Of a DNA stretch of 64,000 bases, positions 37,331-48,365 are shown piece after piece. The position numbers and the translations under genes are program-made. The notes under the pieces were generated by a model that was given only the letters and a program-made list of their open reading frames with translations, searched no databases and had not been told where the DNA came from. The DNA comes from Agelas oroides (taxonomy: Eukaryota > Porifera > Demospongiae > Agelasida > Agelasidae). The stretch is taken from assembly GCA_949130485.1 (NCBI GenBank), contig OX422184.1, forward strand, positions 16,268,324 to 16,332,323, written 5' to 3'. Numbering within the stretch: the first letter of the stretch is position 1; each line of letters opens with the position of its first letter.

Positions 37331-39798
37331 ATACTTCAAAGTCTTCCTCTGCTGAGTGTCAGTGATGTTAGTCTCATAGCAGACAGTCAGTTCACTGGTT
37401 CCCCTGACACACTGTTCAATGGAATGATGTCTAGTCTGAGATCATCAAGGGATGTGAACATAAAAAATAGCCCATGTTAGGTGTGGTCTGGCAAGTGGTC
37501 TTTGACAGTCTGGTAAACTGAGTTGATTGCATGCTGCACTGTGGTGAGTTGTGTACTGGCACACATACAGAATACACACATGCACATGCATGTATGTATA
37601 CACACACATGCAAACAAGCAAACACAAATTAATAATCAGAATGACATGAAAATAGGTAATGTCACCACTTGTGCAATTGCTTAGGAGGAGCCCAAAAATA
37701 CAGATAAACATGAGGATTCAATGAAGAGAACTACATTGAAAGTGTTCTGTAAAGCAGTTACAAACACTGCAGTTCATATGACAATTGACAATACACTGAT
37801 ATACAATTCACTTATTGGTACAGTATATTAAGTAATTAAGAAATCATGTTCTCTAGGAGTCATTTTTTAGACTAATTTCAAGCACTTGAAACTTGACCTG
37901 AAGGCCTTTTTATCCATTCTGGATAGCTTCATGACCTTGAGTACACCAACTCATCCAGCCGTTCTGCTAACTGTCAAAAATTGCAGATTTTAATTGCAGA
38001 GCAAAAATGACGTACAAACTAAAGTGCAGCAATATGGTGACTTTTCCAGCTGTTGGTGTAAAGGTTGCTTTCTTGTCTCTGGAGTTGATACACATTGCCT
38101 ACTTCAATTAAATGAGGCTTCTTTGGATGCAGTACGAATGTACAAAACTCTGCAACCAGGTACTACCTGTCAATATTGAAGCTGTAACGAAGGATTTTGT
38201 TCATGGAAAGCCAATTTGTATCCCTCATGCAGTTGAAAGAAAATTAAAGGGGGGGGGGGTGTGTGGACAGCTGGGCACGCTAGCATAGGTCCTAGCCTTG
38301 TTTCATGCATGCAAATATGGAATATCAGGGGGACCAGAAGGTGGGCTTACCTCTCATAAATCTATATCTGTCATGTATTTTTAACCCAGATCAGGCATAC
38401 TGTTTGACAGTGATGCTATCAGCTAATTCAATTCCCAGATTCAACCTCTCATGGAGTATTCTTGGGCCTTGTTAATTTTCACACTGACATTGAATGAGAC
38501 TGTACATTTTTTTTCCTCAGGTACTCTCCTCTTCAGCATGTACTTGTACGGATGGACAAGATGAACCAGTGGACTGAAGGAGTAAGCCAAGTCTTTGATT
38601 ATGTACAGTAGAAGGAGATATTTAAGTATTAGGTCATACCATGTCCCCACTTCTGTCTACCCAACATCAACTTATGCAACAATATTTGGTGTCCTAACCT
38701 TGCCTTGCAAATGCTTCAGCCTCCAGCCCTTGGATTGACAATACTAGACTATTAGTTTCTCGTCCCTGCCCACATGCCTCTGGCATGCCCACCTAATGCT
38801 TCATTATTCATAATGCCTTGCGCAGTTAAAGTTCACTAGTTATGCTGCTTGTCAATTTGGCTGTATTGATTTCGTTTATTGGATGGATGTTCATATATGA
38901 TGTGTCCAACCGGCCCGGGCCTCACAGCCTTGCTCTCAATTAGTCTTGTTTCAGAATATTGGCATAAAGACTAGATTTCAATGCTCCTTACATACCTGTA
39001 GCTAGAAATGAGAATGAGCTGAAACATTCAAGTGCTGAATGCACAGGAAGTCATCACTCAGTACTGAAAGGAGCATCATAGTGGGTGTAGCCTGAAAACA
39101 AGGCTGACCAATCCAATGCTAAACGTTTGACATCACATGACTTGTGCTAAAGTCGAGGCTTGTCACTGCCCAAATATCTACTACTTGCTTTTTTATACCT
39201 TAGACAGGAATGAAGTTGGTGTTGATGGTGCTGAAAGAGAGATTTGCTGCATTGTTAGTGATGTCCTTCCGCTTGTACTATATATTGTTTGAGGAACAGC
39301 TATAATTTTCAAGTTTCCTCTGAGCTGTAAAGGAGGACTAATTGTGATGTCATGCAGTATCCTAACAAAACACATTTCACATCAGAAGAGAGTTTAAGCT
39401 TTCCTCTTTGCGTTGCATGTAGTGTTTTGAAGCTTGGATAGATGAACAAGTTTCCGGGCCAAGTTTGTACCACTACTGCCCATACAATGGTGGCGGTTGT
39501 GATGCGCGAAGGCATTTCCAGAAAGATCGCCCAGTCTACAACTCTTTGTAAATTGATAAAATTTAATTGATCAAGCACTGGTTCACAATGGTCTGTCTTC
39601 CAAATCCGGGGTTTAACTGCAATCTAGTGCACCCAAGCTTCAGCTGTAAAACAGAGGTCAAAATTGCGTGCTACTGCCATTCCCCATGATGTGCAAATGC
39701 GTGCGGGCATATGGAATTATATCTGGATAAATAAACGGATTTAGACCGTCTGAGGAACGGCTACATTGGCAACCTTTCAATATATATAGTCAGGGCTC
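37331..39798. other. Intergenic, nothing recognised
   Basis: It contains a short CA-rich tract near 37560-37615 and a 10-base G run near 38250. Open frames on both strands lack recognisable similarity or paired splice signals. Confidence 0.4.
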
Positions 39799-39807
39799 CC
39801 TGAACAC

Positions 39808-40379
39808 TAGCCTTGTTCCCAGGCTCTTGTGCGGGGGAGGAGGAAAGAGAGCCTGGTACACACTGTTCGCACATGCGCCAAGTTCCCATGGTAACCTGCA
39901 TACTACTCCGCTACACTAAAATTACGGTCAATTTCTGTTTACCTGCTGAAAGGTCGCACTGCATAGTTACACTCCCTGTGGGACACATACGGGCGGTTTT
40001 GAAGTAAAAAACAATATCACTTTGCCAGTAACGGTCTGCATTGCTTCGTTCGAGGCGATCGGTGAACTTCAAAGGGACAGATTGCGTCATTCACGTGCCG
40101 CAGTGTTTAGCTGGAATGGACGAACGCATGGACAATTCCTGCAAGTGAAGAGCTGAGTACCTTCGTCGCTCCCTCATCATTGTCTACACAGAGCGTGGTC
40201 AGTGGCAGGCATCTTTTATATGGGAGAAGTCGGCGTGCCTTGCGGAGGTTAGTGTAACGGAGCACATTTTACGGAAATCTCCAAATTCCCAGAAATCCTG
40301 GGAAAACTGAGCATGCGCAAACAGTGTGTACCAGGCTCTTTTCTCCCCGCCCACGCACAAGAGCCTGGGAACGAGGCAA
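39808..40379. mobile_element. 572-base MITE with target-site duplication, nested in repeat B
   Basis: The ends TAGCCTTGTTCCCAGGC and GCCTGGGAACGAGGCAA are inverted, and pairing continues inward through 'gagcctggtacacactgtt' and its complement. CCTGAACAC occurs on both sides (39799-39807 and 40380-40388), a 9-base target duplication. The flanks rejoin as one copy of repeat B. The interior has no transposase. Confidence 0.9.
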
Positions 40380-40389
40380 CCTGAACACT

Positions 40390-40650
40390 TGTCCTGACTG
40401 AAACTGCCTACAGTGCCACAAAAATGAGCCCCAACAAGGGGAAAGAAGTGTTTTCTATGCCAAAAAGGAGAGAAATGGCTCAAGCGGTGCCAACAATGGC
40501 CTTCTGCAGCCAGCTAAGACAAATGCCATGTGCATAGCACTCTGTGCCTAAACCTGCCCAGCATCACCTATCCCAGCCTTTCTGCTAGCGCAGAACCCAT
40601 CTTCAAACAGATTGCACCAGCTAATGTCTACAGTCAGATGAAGAATTCAT
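40390..40650. repeat. Interspersed repeat B, copy 2
   Basis: It shares 'tttctgctagcgcagaacc' and 'actgcctaca' with the 54647-55021 copy. Its left end lies beyond the MITE at about 39786-39807. Confidence 0.55.
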
Positions 40651-41039
40651 CAGTGGCTTAAGGGATAACCTACTAACGAAAATTGAAGAAATTAAACCAG
40701 CTGGGTTCGTTCCGACTGAAGATCTAGACTCATACCCAGGCCATTACACATGAAGTGCATGTAGTCGAAGAACCCAATCACAAGTAATCAAATGGCCTTT
40801 TTTTTTATACCACCACACGACTACACCTTGCATGCTAGTAAGCCTCGGGCAATGCCAGTGGCTTGATTTGTGTAGATAGCATGTAACTAGGGTGACTAAA
40901 TGGCTTATCAGTGCCAAGTACATTATTTCTACTTGTTTGAAGCTATTCTCTACTCACTATACATTGTAGCTGACTAGCAATTTGAAATGGCATAATTCTA
41001 CTACTGGGTACTCCGACTTATGAGCTGGTTTCCAAAGTA

Positions 41040-41650
41040 AAACTTCTACCTCAAGTGAAAGCTGGATGCTCTTTGCTCTGTGTTGGAGTAAAAGCTTCAT
41101 GTCTGACTCCCTTAGCTATTCAACCGCTCTGCCCATCCCAATGCCTCCAAGTGCAAGTATGCCCATGTGTGCTTCAAATGTGAAGGGGAGAACCCTTCCT
41201 CTACCAGTGCCTGCAGCAGCCACACCGCTTGAGGGACATTACCCTTGTACACCTTCCGGGCCTACTGGGTCACATACGTAACCTCCCTTGTGCAATGAGT
41301 TAAGCTGTAGATCTCATTTGACTCTCACTCTTGTTCTGTCCTTTTGTTTCGAAAGCAGTCTGTTTCATATCAAACCCAAAAAAATAAACGACATCAGGAG
41401 CAACAATCTGCGTCTGTGTGTTAGAGGGCCAGTACGCTCAGCTGTCTAATCTGGGCTTCCCCGTCTCCCTTGTAATGGAGCTGCAGCAAGGTGGCCTTTT
41501 CCTAGACAATGCTAAGTGGTTGTGTCGCCTCTCTGATGCAGGTTTTTCGGAGTCCTTCTTGTGGCCCGTTGCCTGGACAACTCAACATCGTCAGCACAGG
41601 TGAAGAAGAAGAAAACCAAGAGCCAACTCAGACTCTTGGAACTTTACTAC
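41040..41650 (+). pseudogene. gag-like retroelement remnant with a CCCH finger
   Basis: A frame around 41130-41225 reads KCKYAHVCFKCEG and ends in a Cys/His pair. It closely resembles the finger at 50964-51079. The frame is short and the surroundings contain stops. A further open stretch at 41418-41603 is unrecognised. Confidence 0.45.
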
Positions 41651-42490
41651 TAATACAGTGAGTAAACAACAATGTAAAAATCCTCCTATTCCCTCATTTT
41701 CACCGGAAGGCACACTGGCATCTCATCAGCCTGTTCTAACTGATGCCCACCCATCTAGTTCTTCCTCTGGGTCCTGTTCCTCGGGAGTCACATTTGCAGT
41801 AGTTGATGGTGAAGTTCTGTTGCCTCCTCCCAGGATCCTCCTTTGACTGTGGGTTCTGACAACAGTGTGGATTCTAATGTCAGTGTGAGTTCCGAGTCTG
41901 AGGTTACTATTGCAGATTTTCCCCAGAGCAACAGCCCCCCCACAAGCTCCTCTGCCTCCTCACAGCTCCCAAGATGCTGCTGCAACTATGGACTATTACG
42001 TCAGTGAGAGTTCTGAGTAGATTCTGCACAAAGCAATGGTTTCCTACAACACCTTGGAGATGCTGAGATGGTTGAATTTGAGTTCAGGAATGAAGAACCC
42101 GGTGTGAAATATACTACCGATGGTCTAGCTGGCTGGACACCTATAAGTATTAGAAACTGTTTTTCAAACTAGGAGCGATGAGTATGATGTGAAATACTTG
42201 AGGCGATGTAAGCATGCAGATCAGAATATACAACCATGAAAAGGCTGGTTGGAGAGCTAGCATTCAATCTGGATCCACCTTATTCTCGTGCAGCAGAAAT
42301 TGCAGCTCGACCCCGTTCTAGAACTTGTAGAGATGTGACTTAGTGTGCACTTCCTTAAGTCTAATGAACCCTCAGTTCACTCTCTCACTTTCAGTTCTAT
42401 GTAATCCATTCCACACCCCCATCTGAACTGTAAAGCGATAATAATAATAATAAAAGACTTAATAAACATAGGGATAGGGCTTTGTAAGTT
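41651..42490. other. Ser/Pro-rich open stretch, unrecognised
   Basis: A plus-strand frame at 41658-41846 is Ser/Pro-rich and follows the gag-like piece, so it may belong to the same dead element. A short ATA microsatellite lies near 42436-42453. Confidence 0.35.
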
Positions 42491-42785
42491 TACCTTCACT
42501 ATTATATCAACCCTACCTTGTTTGCATACTTTTTGGCATGCCATCCCTACATCTTTTTTAAGTCTTGTTTCTGTACTTTTTTGCTCAGTTACGGTCATGA
42601 CGACTGACCAGCAGAGAAAACTGCACTGACAGAGCATAAAAGCTGACCGGCGTTACTAAAGCTGTATTTTGTAGTGTAGCTATAAGTAAGCAACTAAATG
42701 CAGCGCCTTACCTATGTGATGTCCATGAGCCTTCCCAAGAGACCGTGCCAGCCGTGCTGGTCAACGCGCGATTTCACGTGTGCAC

Positions 42786-42828
42786 TAGTCTCGTTCTCAA
42801 ACCAATGACCGGGTTTGTGAACGAGACT
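42786..42828. repeat. 43-base palindrome
   Basis: TAGTCTCGTTCTCAAACC is mirrored by GGTTTGTGAACGAGACT. It resembles the ends of the other small palindromic units in this window. Confidence 0.6.
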
Positions 42829-42838
42829 GGATGCATGC

Positions 42839-42997
42839 ATGCGTACAAGATTAGAAAATGGCATCCTTCGCAACGGACAGCAGCCGGGCAGTGCTGAGAA
42901 CAGCTTTTTTGACCACAGTAAATTTGAAGCTATGAAGTCGCTGAGTGGTTGGGAAGCTGCGCGCTGTGATGAGCACCCGTTTCGTGCTAAAATCAAG
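42839..42997 (+). CDS. Possible first exon, 53 codons
   Basis: From an ATG at 42839 a frame runs to a perfect AAG|GTGAGT donor at 42998. It includes FFDHSKFEAMKSLSGWEAA and a basic end (RAKIK). I do not recognise it. No downstream exon was found, and the stretch lies between repeats, so it may belong to a mobile element. Confidence 0.25.
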
Positions 42998-43289
42998 GTG
43001 AGTGCTTGAACCGTTTTTGAGTTATCGTTGTTTGAACAAAAGTCGTAACGAAGAAAGAAGACGACGAAAAATGACACTTTTGCGTTTAGCTTTCTTCCAC
43101 GTGGCTTTTGGCCACTTATATGAGTCTTGCTGATCATAAAGGCACTCAAAGAGGATGCCTGGGAGCTTAAATAAGCTTTTAGCGTATTTGTGGTGAAGTT
43201 ATACGGCTTTTGCTTAAGTATTGCATATATTGCGCGCGTCAGTGCCATCCCTACATAGAGAGTCTACCAACTCTGTGATAATAATATAA

Positions 43290-43562
43290 TATATAAGTAT
43301 CACCATAGTACAAAGCTATACCGGAAAATATCACGAGTTTGTTGCTGTCTGTATTGTTACGAGTGCACAGCACAATTAGCAATGCCAACGGCAACAAACG
43401 AGTGATATTTTTTTCCGGTATAGCTTGGTACTATGGTGATAATGATTTTATCATACGAACCTTCGATTACATTGCACGTTCAGACGCAGCGCACGTGACT
43501 TGTAGTACCGGATACGGATTCTCGCGTGACTTGTAGTAAACAATACGGCTCTTTATAAACTG
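43290..43562. mobile_element. MITE, copy 2 (TATCACCATAGTAC family)
   Basis: The left 'tatcaccatagtacaaagc' and right 'gtactatggtgata' are inverted around a ~100-base core, followed by the same trailing segment as in the 8664-8925 copy. Confidence 0.7.
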
Positions 43563-43617
43563 CGTGCAGCTGCAAGGCTTCCCCATTGACTCCCATACAT
43601 TAATGTGAGTTAGACGT

Positions 43618-43638
43618 ATGATAATAATAATAATAATA

Positions 43639-43679
<41 letters not shown>
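43618..43679. repeat. ATA trinucleotide microsatellite
   Basis: About 20 ATA/ATAG-type triplets. It gives a poly-Ile frame on the minus strand that is not a gene. Confidence 0.9.
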
Positions 43680-43682
<3 letters not shown>

Positions 43683-43901
43683 CCAGCCAAAGTAACAGCA
43701 ACTGATAACTGACAGACCAACAAACTGTAACACAGACTGATTACTGAACCTTTTGGGTGCATGCAGAATTACACCATACAGGCCAACTGATAGCTCTCAG
43801 GTGCATGGCTCAATAAATTGGAAGGGCTCCGGTAGAGCAGTACGGAAATGAGATCACGATTGCTATATTCAGAGTAATGATCGCTCATGTATTTTACACA
43901 T

Positions 43902-44160
43902 GTGGCAGTCCCGTGTAGAAATCGAAGCTTATTTCGTTGCATATTTCGATCGCATCGCTGCCTTCGAAGTGCCGTATCGCTGAACTTCCGTTAAGGGTGG
44001 GGCTCAAATGCACTTTGTAGATTCATTAGATATTCATGCATCTACGAAGTACGTATAAGCCCCGCCCTTAACGGAAGTTCAGTGATACGGCACTTCAAAC
44101 ACAGCAATGCGATCAAAATACGCGACGGAATAACCTTCGATTTCTACACGGGACTGCCAC
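43902..44160. mobile_element. ~259-base near-complete palindrome (foldback MITE)
   Basis: GTGGCAGTCCCGTGTAGAAA at the left pairs with TTTCTACACGGGACTGCCAC at the right. Pairing continues inward through 'aacttccgttaaggg' and 'cccttaacggaagtt', leaving a ~50-base loop. ACAT flanks both ends and could be a short target duplication. Confidence 0.85.
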
Positions 44161-44332
44161 ACATTACTAGTGTCAGGAGAGTCACATTAAGATTTAGATT
44201 ATCTAGATGCCAATAGTTGAGAATGCCAATGTTGGTCGGCAATAAGATAAAAAGCCCCACCATGGGGGAATTTAAAAGTGAAGTTGGGGTGTCAGGTGGG
44301 GGAGCGCCAACAAACTAGTGCCCACCTACATT

Positions 44333-44948
44333 TAGCCTTGTTCCCAGGCCTGTTCAAAAATTCGAACTGTTTGTGCATGCACTACATCTCATGACATTCC
44401 GGGAATTCAGGATAATACCATGTTATCTCTATGCTATGACATCAGGTACTTGTTTATTGCGGTATATTTAATCATACAATACTGAAATGGCTATTTGTGT
44501 GTAAGACCTGGATTCTGCTGTTTTGTATGCCTTCTTGCTTGTTTGAGGCAGAGCTATGGCATTCAAACTTGAAAGAAAGCATCTATGAAGCATTTAGGTA
44601 AATCTGGCTGCTTATGGGTTTTGGCAAGTTATAATTTGTGTCATAAAGTTATAGCTTATATTTGTGCTATGAAGATCTTCCAGCGTCAATAGTGCAGTTA
44701 AAGCAATAAGCGGTGGGGTTAGAAGGCCTGGGCAAAGCACTAGGAGTGCAGCACTCATGTCTTTGGACATAAAATATAAAAATCGATATATGTACACGTC
44801 ATAGTTCATAATCACATGATATAGGACATCATTTGACACACCCATGCGTAATTTCACGTGACCTTCATGCACTAATTAAGCGCATGCATGAACAGTGGAC
44901 ACCAGGTCCTTTTGTATGATTTTTTGCACAGGCCTGGGAACGAGGCTA
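44333..44948. mobile_element. 616-base MITE, TAGCCTCGTTCCCAGGC family
   Basis: TAGCCTTGTTCCCAGGCCTG and CAGGCCTGGGAACGAGGCTA are inverted ends. The flanks acctacatt and acctacacc match at 7 of 9 positions, a probable aged target duplication. The interior is not coding. Confidence 0.82.
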
Positions 44949-45005
44949 ACCTACACCATACGAAGAAAACAAGTACTCTTGTTTTAGAGAAAGGAAACAA
45001 AAATA

Positions 45006-45011
45006 TTTATT
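45006..45011 (-). promoter_or_regulatory. Polyadenylation signal AATAAA
   Basis: AATAAA on the minus strand lies about 63 bases past the stop codon of the Death-domain exon ending at 45074. Position and strand fit. Confidence 0.55.
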
Positions 45012-45073
45012 TCTAGCTGTGATATGAACCTCCACAGGTTTCCCATATGCCAAGTACCATAGCTAATTCACTG

Positions 45074-45324
45074 TCATGTCACATTCATACCTCTGACATA
45101 TTTGGTGGTGACCTCATCAGCCAGCTTGCATAGCTTCATCTCTTGCAGGGCTAAGGCAATCTTCTTCCAAGAGGGAGTAGGGTAGCGTCGCACATACTCA
45201 TCCACCACATCCTCCATCCCATGCATACTGTCCTCCAAGATGTCAAGTTCATCAGCCAGGTCCTTCCAACGATGCCTCTTGTCTTTCATAACTTCAAGGA
45301 AATTGTCAGATGTGAGTGTAGGAT
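45074..45324 (-). CDS. Death-domain protein, last exon
   Basis: The exon starts after a pyrimidine-rich acceptor (ccaccgtgcag) at 45325 and ends at TGA 45076-45074. It encodes about 83 residues: DPTLTSDNFLEVMKDKRHRW, a helical middle, then YPTPSWKKIALALQEM and KYVRG. The PxPSWxxIAxAL pattern and helix spacing are those of a Death domain, the six-helix interaction module of apoptosis and NF-kB signalling. It shares the same intron position and pattern with the exon at 57357-57631, so the two are paralogs. The 5' exon was not found; a 417-base transposon begins about 120 bases upstream. Confidence 0.75.
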
Positions 45325-45441
45325 CTGCACGGTGGGGAGATAACACAGCGAAGACAACATGTCCAGCCATAGCTCCCTTGTTTTGTAAACAAACACACTT
45401 CAAAAATGTTAGGTTCATATCAATACAGCTTTATCTTTATA

Positions 45442-45858
45442 CAGTGGAACCTGTATAATGCGGACACCATTGGTGCCATCTAAAGTGTCCTGAGTAAAGA
45501 GGTGTCCCTACTTCGGAGGCTTCTGGTAGGCGTGGCAAGTGTACTCGTGCCATTGAGTGCGACGAAGGCGTGATCCAGAGCTCTCCCTTGTTGTGCGATG
45601 GCAAAAAAGGATAGCCAGAGGATAAAACTATGCATACCAGTGTTAGTATAATGTCTAGTTGGTGAATCCATCAGTGGTGCCGGACAATCTTGTGCAAGAG
45701 GCCTGCAAAATCTGTCCGCTTTATAGAATAGCGAGGTGTCTGCATTCAGGACAGCTGTAAAGTATTACACGTAATGCAAATTCAATCCGGACCACAATGT
45801 TTTGTCCTGTATAATGAGGTGTCCGCTATAGAGAATGTCCATTAAGGAGGTTGCACCG
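45442..45858. mobile_element. 417-base pogo/Tigger-like MITE
   Basis: It starts CAGTGGAACCTGTATAATG and ends in the inverted form ...GGTTGCACCG, flanked on both sides by TA. Internal 'gtgtccgctatagagaatg' and 'aatgcggacacc' are typical of pogo-like ends. No transposase is present. Confidence 0.75.
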
Positions 45859-47083
45859 TACTCAGGCGTTTGAATCAAAATCATGAAACAAATGCACTGC
45901 ACTAGCATGGTGTAGTCAGCTATGGCTAGCATTATTGAAAAGGAGGCTGCACTAAGATAACATCCATCAAATGGTCATATAAAAGAACATAACGGTAACC
46001 ATTGCCCAGCTGTGATGGTAAAAAGGGCTGCTGCGACAGCTGAATCTTGCCCATCTTTAATAGTCCTGAGCTGCTGGAATGTTGCTTCAAAATTTTTATG
46101 TGAAGGCCATCCATTTAAGCTTTAATAAAAGTTTTAAACTGACTATTCTCTATGAGCAATGCTACACCAAGACTATACACATCTACCTGCTTACATAAGC
46201 AATCTGTATGCAAACATCGCTGCTAGCTAGAAATCCAGAAATGTTTATTGCTTGTCCTTGTCACACTCAAGGTCACAAAGCACTGCAAAAAAGTGCTGTT
46301 TCTGTGTACTTTAGCTTGCAAAATGGCATCACAGCTGACCATGATGTACAAAGCAGGTAGGGGCATGAGTGAATATAGCATACAAAAATGAATTACTAAT
46401 TGACCATTACAATCTGTACAGCTTGACCTATATTTGGGGCAAGGATGCATGGCCATGTTACACAAGTGGCCACTTTATAAATACATAAATTTGATAGATT
46501 AAGCTGAGTTCTATGTTGAAGTGAGCACCACATTCAGGTGATGAACACCTAAGGCAGGTTTCTCCATACAAACAACCCAATGCACACACCCCGATACACA
46601 GGAAAAAGGAAAAGTGAAGCCTGTGGTAGGTAACAATGAATACATAAAGCCAAATGAAAAGTAAACATTTGCAGGATTCCATTTCAGTTACCTGTTACTG
46701 CACAGAACACTCCGTGTGAAATTACTTCTCCATCCTGAACTTAACAATAAGCTCAATTTTGTAGTGGAGGATTAGTGCAGAAGCTATATATAGCTCACTC
46801 TCTAAACTTTGGATCTACTTAGGTATGCCAAATCAATTAAATAACGCTCCCCTTCCTTCATTTTGCAACACAGTTTGAGCCTCTACTTGATTGCACTTAG
46901 TAGGTTAAAGGTAGCATCAAATGTACCATTCATGACAGGAACAAGTTTGACAAGCATGCAGAAGTCGGATTACAATTCACACAAGGACTGAATGGATGGC
47001 TGGTGCAAGTAAGATTTAGGCCACTGCTGGTTGTATGAATCACCATCCTGATCACTACCACCAATAGTATGTATGCACATATA
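45859..47083. other. Intergenic, nothing recognised
   Basis: No coding exon with paired signals was found, although the missing 5' part of the Death-domain gene at 45 kb should lie in this direction. Confidence 0.4.
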
Positions 47084-47785
47084 CCGTAGTGTCCCGTTAA
47101 TACGCCCCCCCATTTTGTACACTACATCCCGCCTAAAGTGGGGGGGGGGGGGGGGCTTATATTCGAGGATGCAATTAGTCTCGACTATAAGCCCCCCCCC
47201 AAAAGATTTTACGCAAGTGCTATGTACGCAATTAGGACACTTCCAACTAACTATGGCGACGACTTTCAGGATCGAGAGTACTGTTCGCGGACATCACGTT
47301 TACAAAGCTGCGTGGTCTCCCTACATCGGAGAAGAGCTGCCAGTTCAACGCGAGGTCAATAACATTCACGACGACTTCGCTGTAGCTGTCCTCAAGAACG
47401 GCAACACTCAGTCATGTACCACGGGAAATTTCCAGAGTCTGCTGGTATTTCTTGCACAAGAGTGGCAGCGAGATGACTTGCATCGTCAATGGTGACAGAA
47501 GACGTTCTGAAGTTGATGGGAAAGGACTCGTGGTTCCGTGCGTGTACATCTTCAGAGGGAAACAAAAACACCTTGACAGACTGATAAACCTATTTGCTAA
47601 ACTAGCAGCTTAAAACTTGGAACATCTAACCGGCTTTTCTAAAAGGCACGTGTAGTTTTGATGTTCCAGAAGACGCTCACCGGGGGGCGTTATAACGAGT
47701 CAAACTACCCTGTGCAGGAACTTTGGCGGAAAAGAGGGGGGGGGGGGCCTATTTTCGAAGGGGGCGTATTAGCGGGACACTACGG
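47084..47785 (+). mobile_element. TA-flanked element carrying a HIRAN-type gene
   Basis: The left end CCGTAGTGTCCCGTTAATAC, running on to CGCCCCCC, is mirrored on the right, where ...GTATTAGCGGGACACTACGG ends. TA lies on both sides (47082-47083 and 47786-47787). Long G and C runs flank the cargo. A related left-end fragment ('ctccccattttctacact', 'taaagtggga') lies at 60681-60745. Confidence 0.85.
47253..47613 (+). pseudogene. HIRAN-type domain protein, one frameshift
   Basis: Part 1 (from ATG 47253) reads FRIESTVRGHHVYKAAW, then PVQREVNNIHDDFAVAVLK, the HIRAN pattern in which a conserved 'vrEpxNxxDxxAvaV' strand precedes an 'xxGxvPr' segment. Part 2 (47473-47613, shifted by one frame) reads CIVNGDRRRSEVDGKGLVVP and YIFRGKQKH, a conserved tail that I recall accompanying HIRAN in uncharacterised sponge and cnidarian proteins. 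HIRAN domains bind DNA 3' ends in replication-fork enzymes such as HLTF. Here the domain stands alone in about 120 residues. The frame break lies between about 47400 and 47475. It is wholly enclosed by transposon ends. Confidence 0.72.
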
Positions 47786-48053
47786 TACAGGTAAATGTGA
47801 GTTACAGGAACTCGTCAAGACCACCACCACTGGTAGCACTGCTGTTGAAGGTACAACTATCGAGGCTACAGATGCTGCAATTGAGGGTTTTACTATCCTG
47901 ATGACTGTGTCAATATTGAAGCTTGCATCAGTAGTTGTAGTGACTTGTCTGACTCAGATGTTATGTCTGCATATAGGTTACTACATCAAACTGTTGCTCT
48001 GACCTTGTCAATGCTCTTGAAACTCACTAATAATAATTAGTTGCTTGGAAACT

Positions 48054-48206
48054 TCATTATAGACTCTTGGAAATTCGGATTATTGCAGATGGTGGAGCAA
48101 GATTGACCGACCCCAGGCTAAATAGCACATAGCGCACGCGCAACAGCGGGATATTTGCAGCACATGGCTTAGAAATCGAAAATGCAGTTCACCTGGATGC
48201 TGAAAG
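48054..48206 (+). repeat. Repeat C, copy 1
   Basis: It shares 'ttggaaatt', 'tatttgcagcacatggctt' and 'gcagttcacctgga' in order with 51676-51856, same orientation. The pair brackets 3.5 kb of retroelement-like sequence. Confidence 0.7.
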
Positions 48207-48345
48207 CAGTTCGTCCACAACACCAAAGTATTCACCCTACAACAGCAAGGCAGTTCGCCAACAATGCCAAAGCAGTTCACCAGCAGTGCTAAAAGCAGTT
48301 TACAAGCAACGCCAAAAGCAGTTCACTGGCAACGCTCGAAGCAGC
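48181..48345. repeat. Tandem AGCAGTTCACC units of ~20-30 bases
   Basis: About six imperfect units of 'gccaaaagcagttcac' extend the end of repeat C copy 1. Confidence 0.6.
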
Positions 48346-48365
48346 CGTTTGCTTACAACGGTCAG

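Noticed and set aside
43467..43733. Minus-strand frame with an Ile-rich membrane-like stretch
   Set aside because: The hydrophobic run is an ATA microsatellite.
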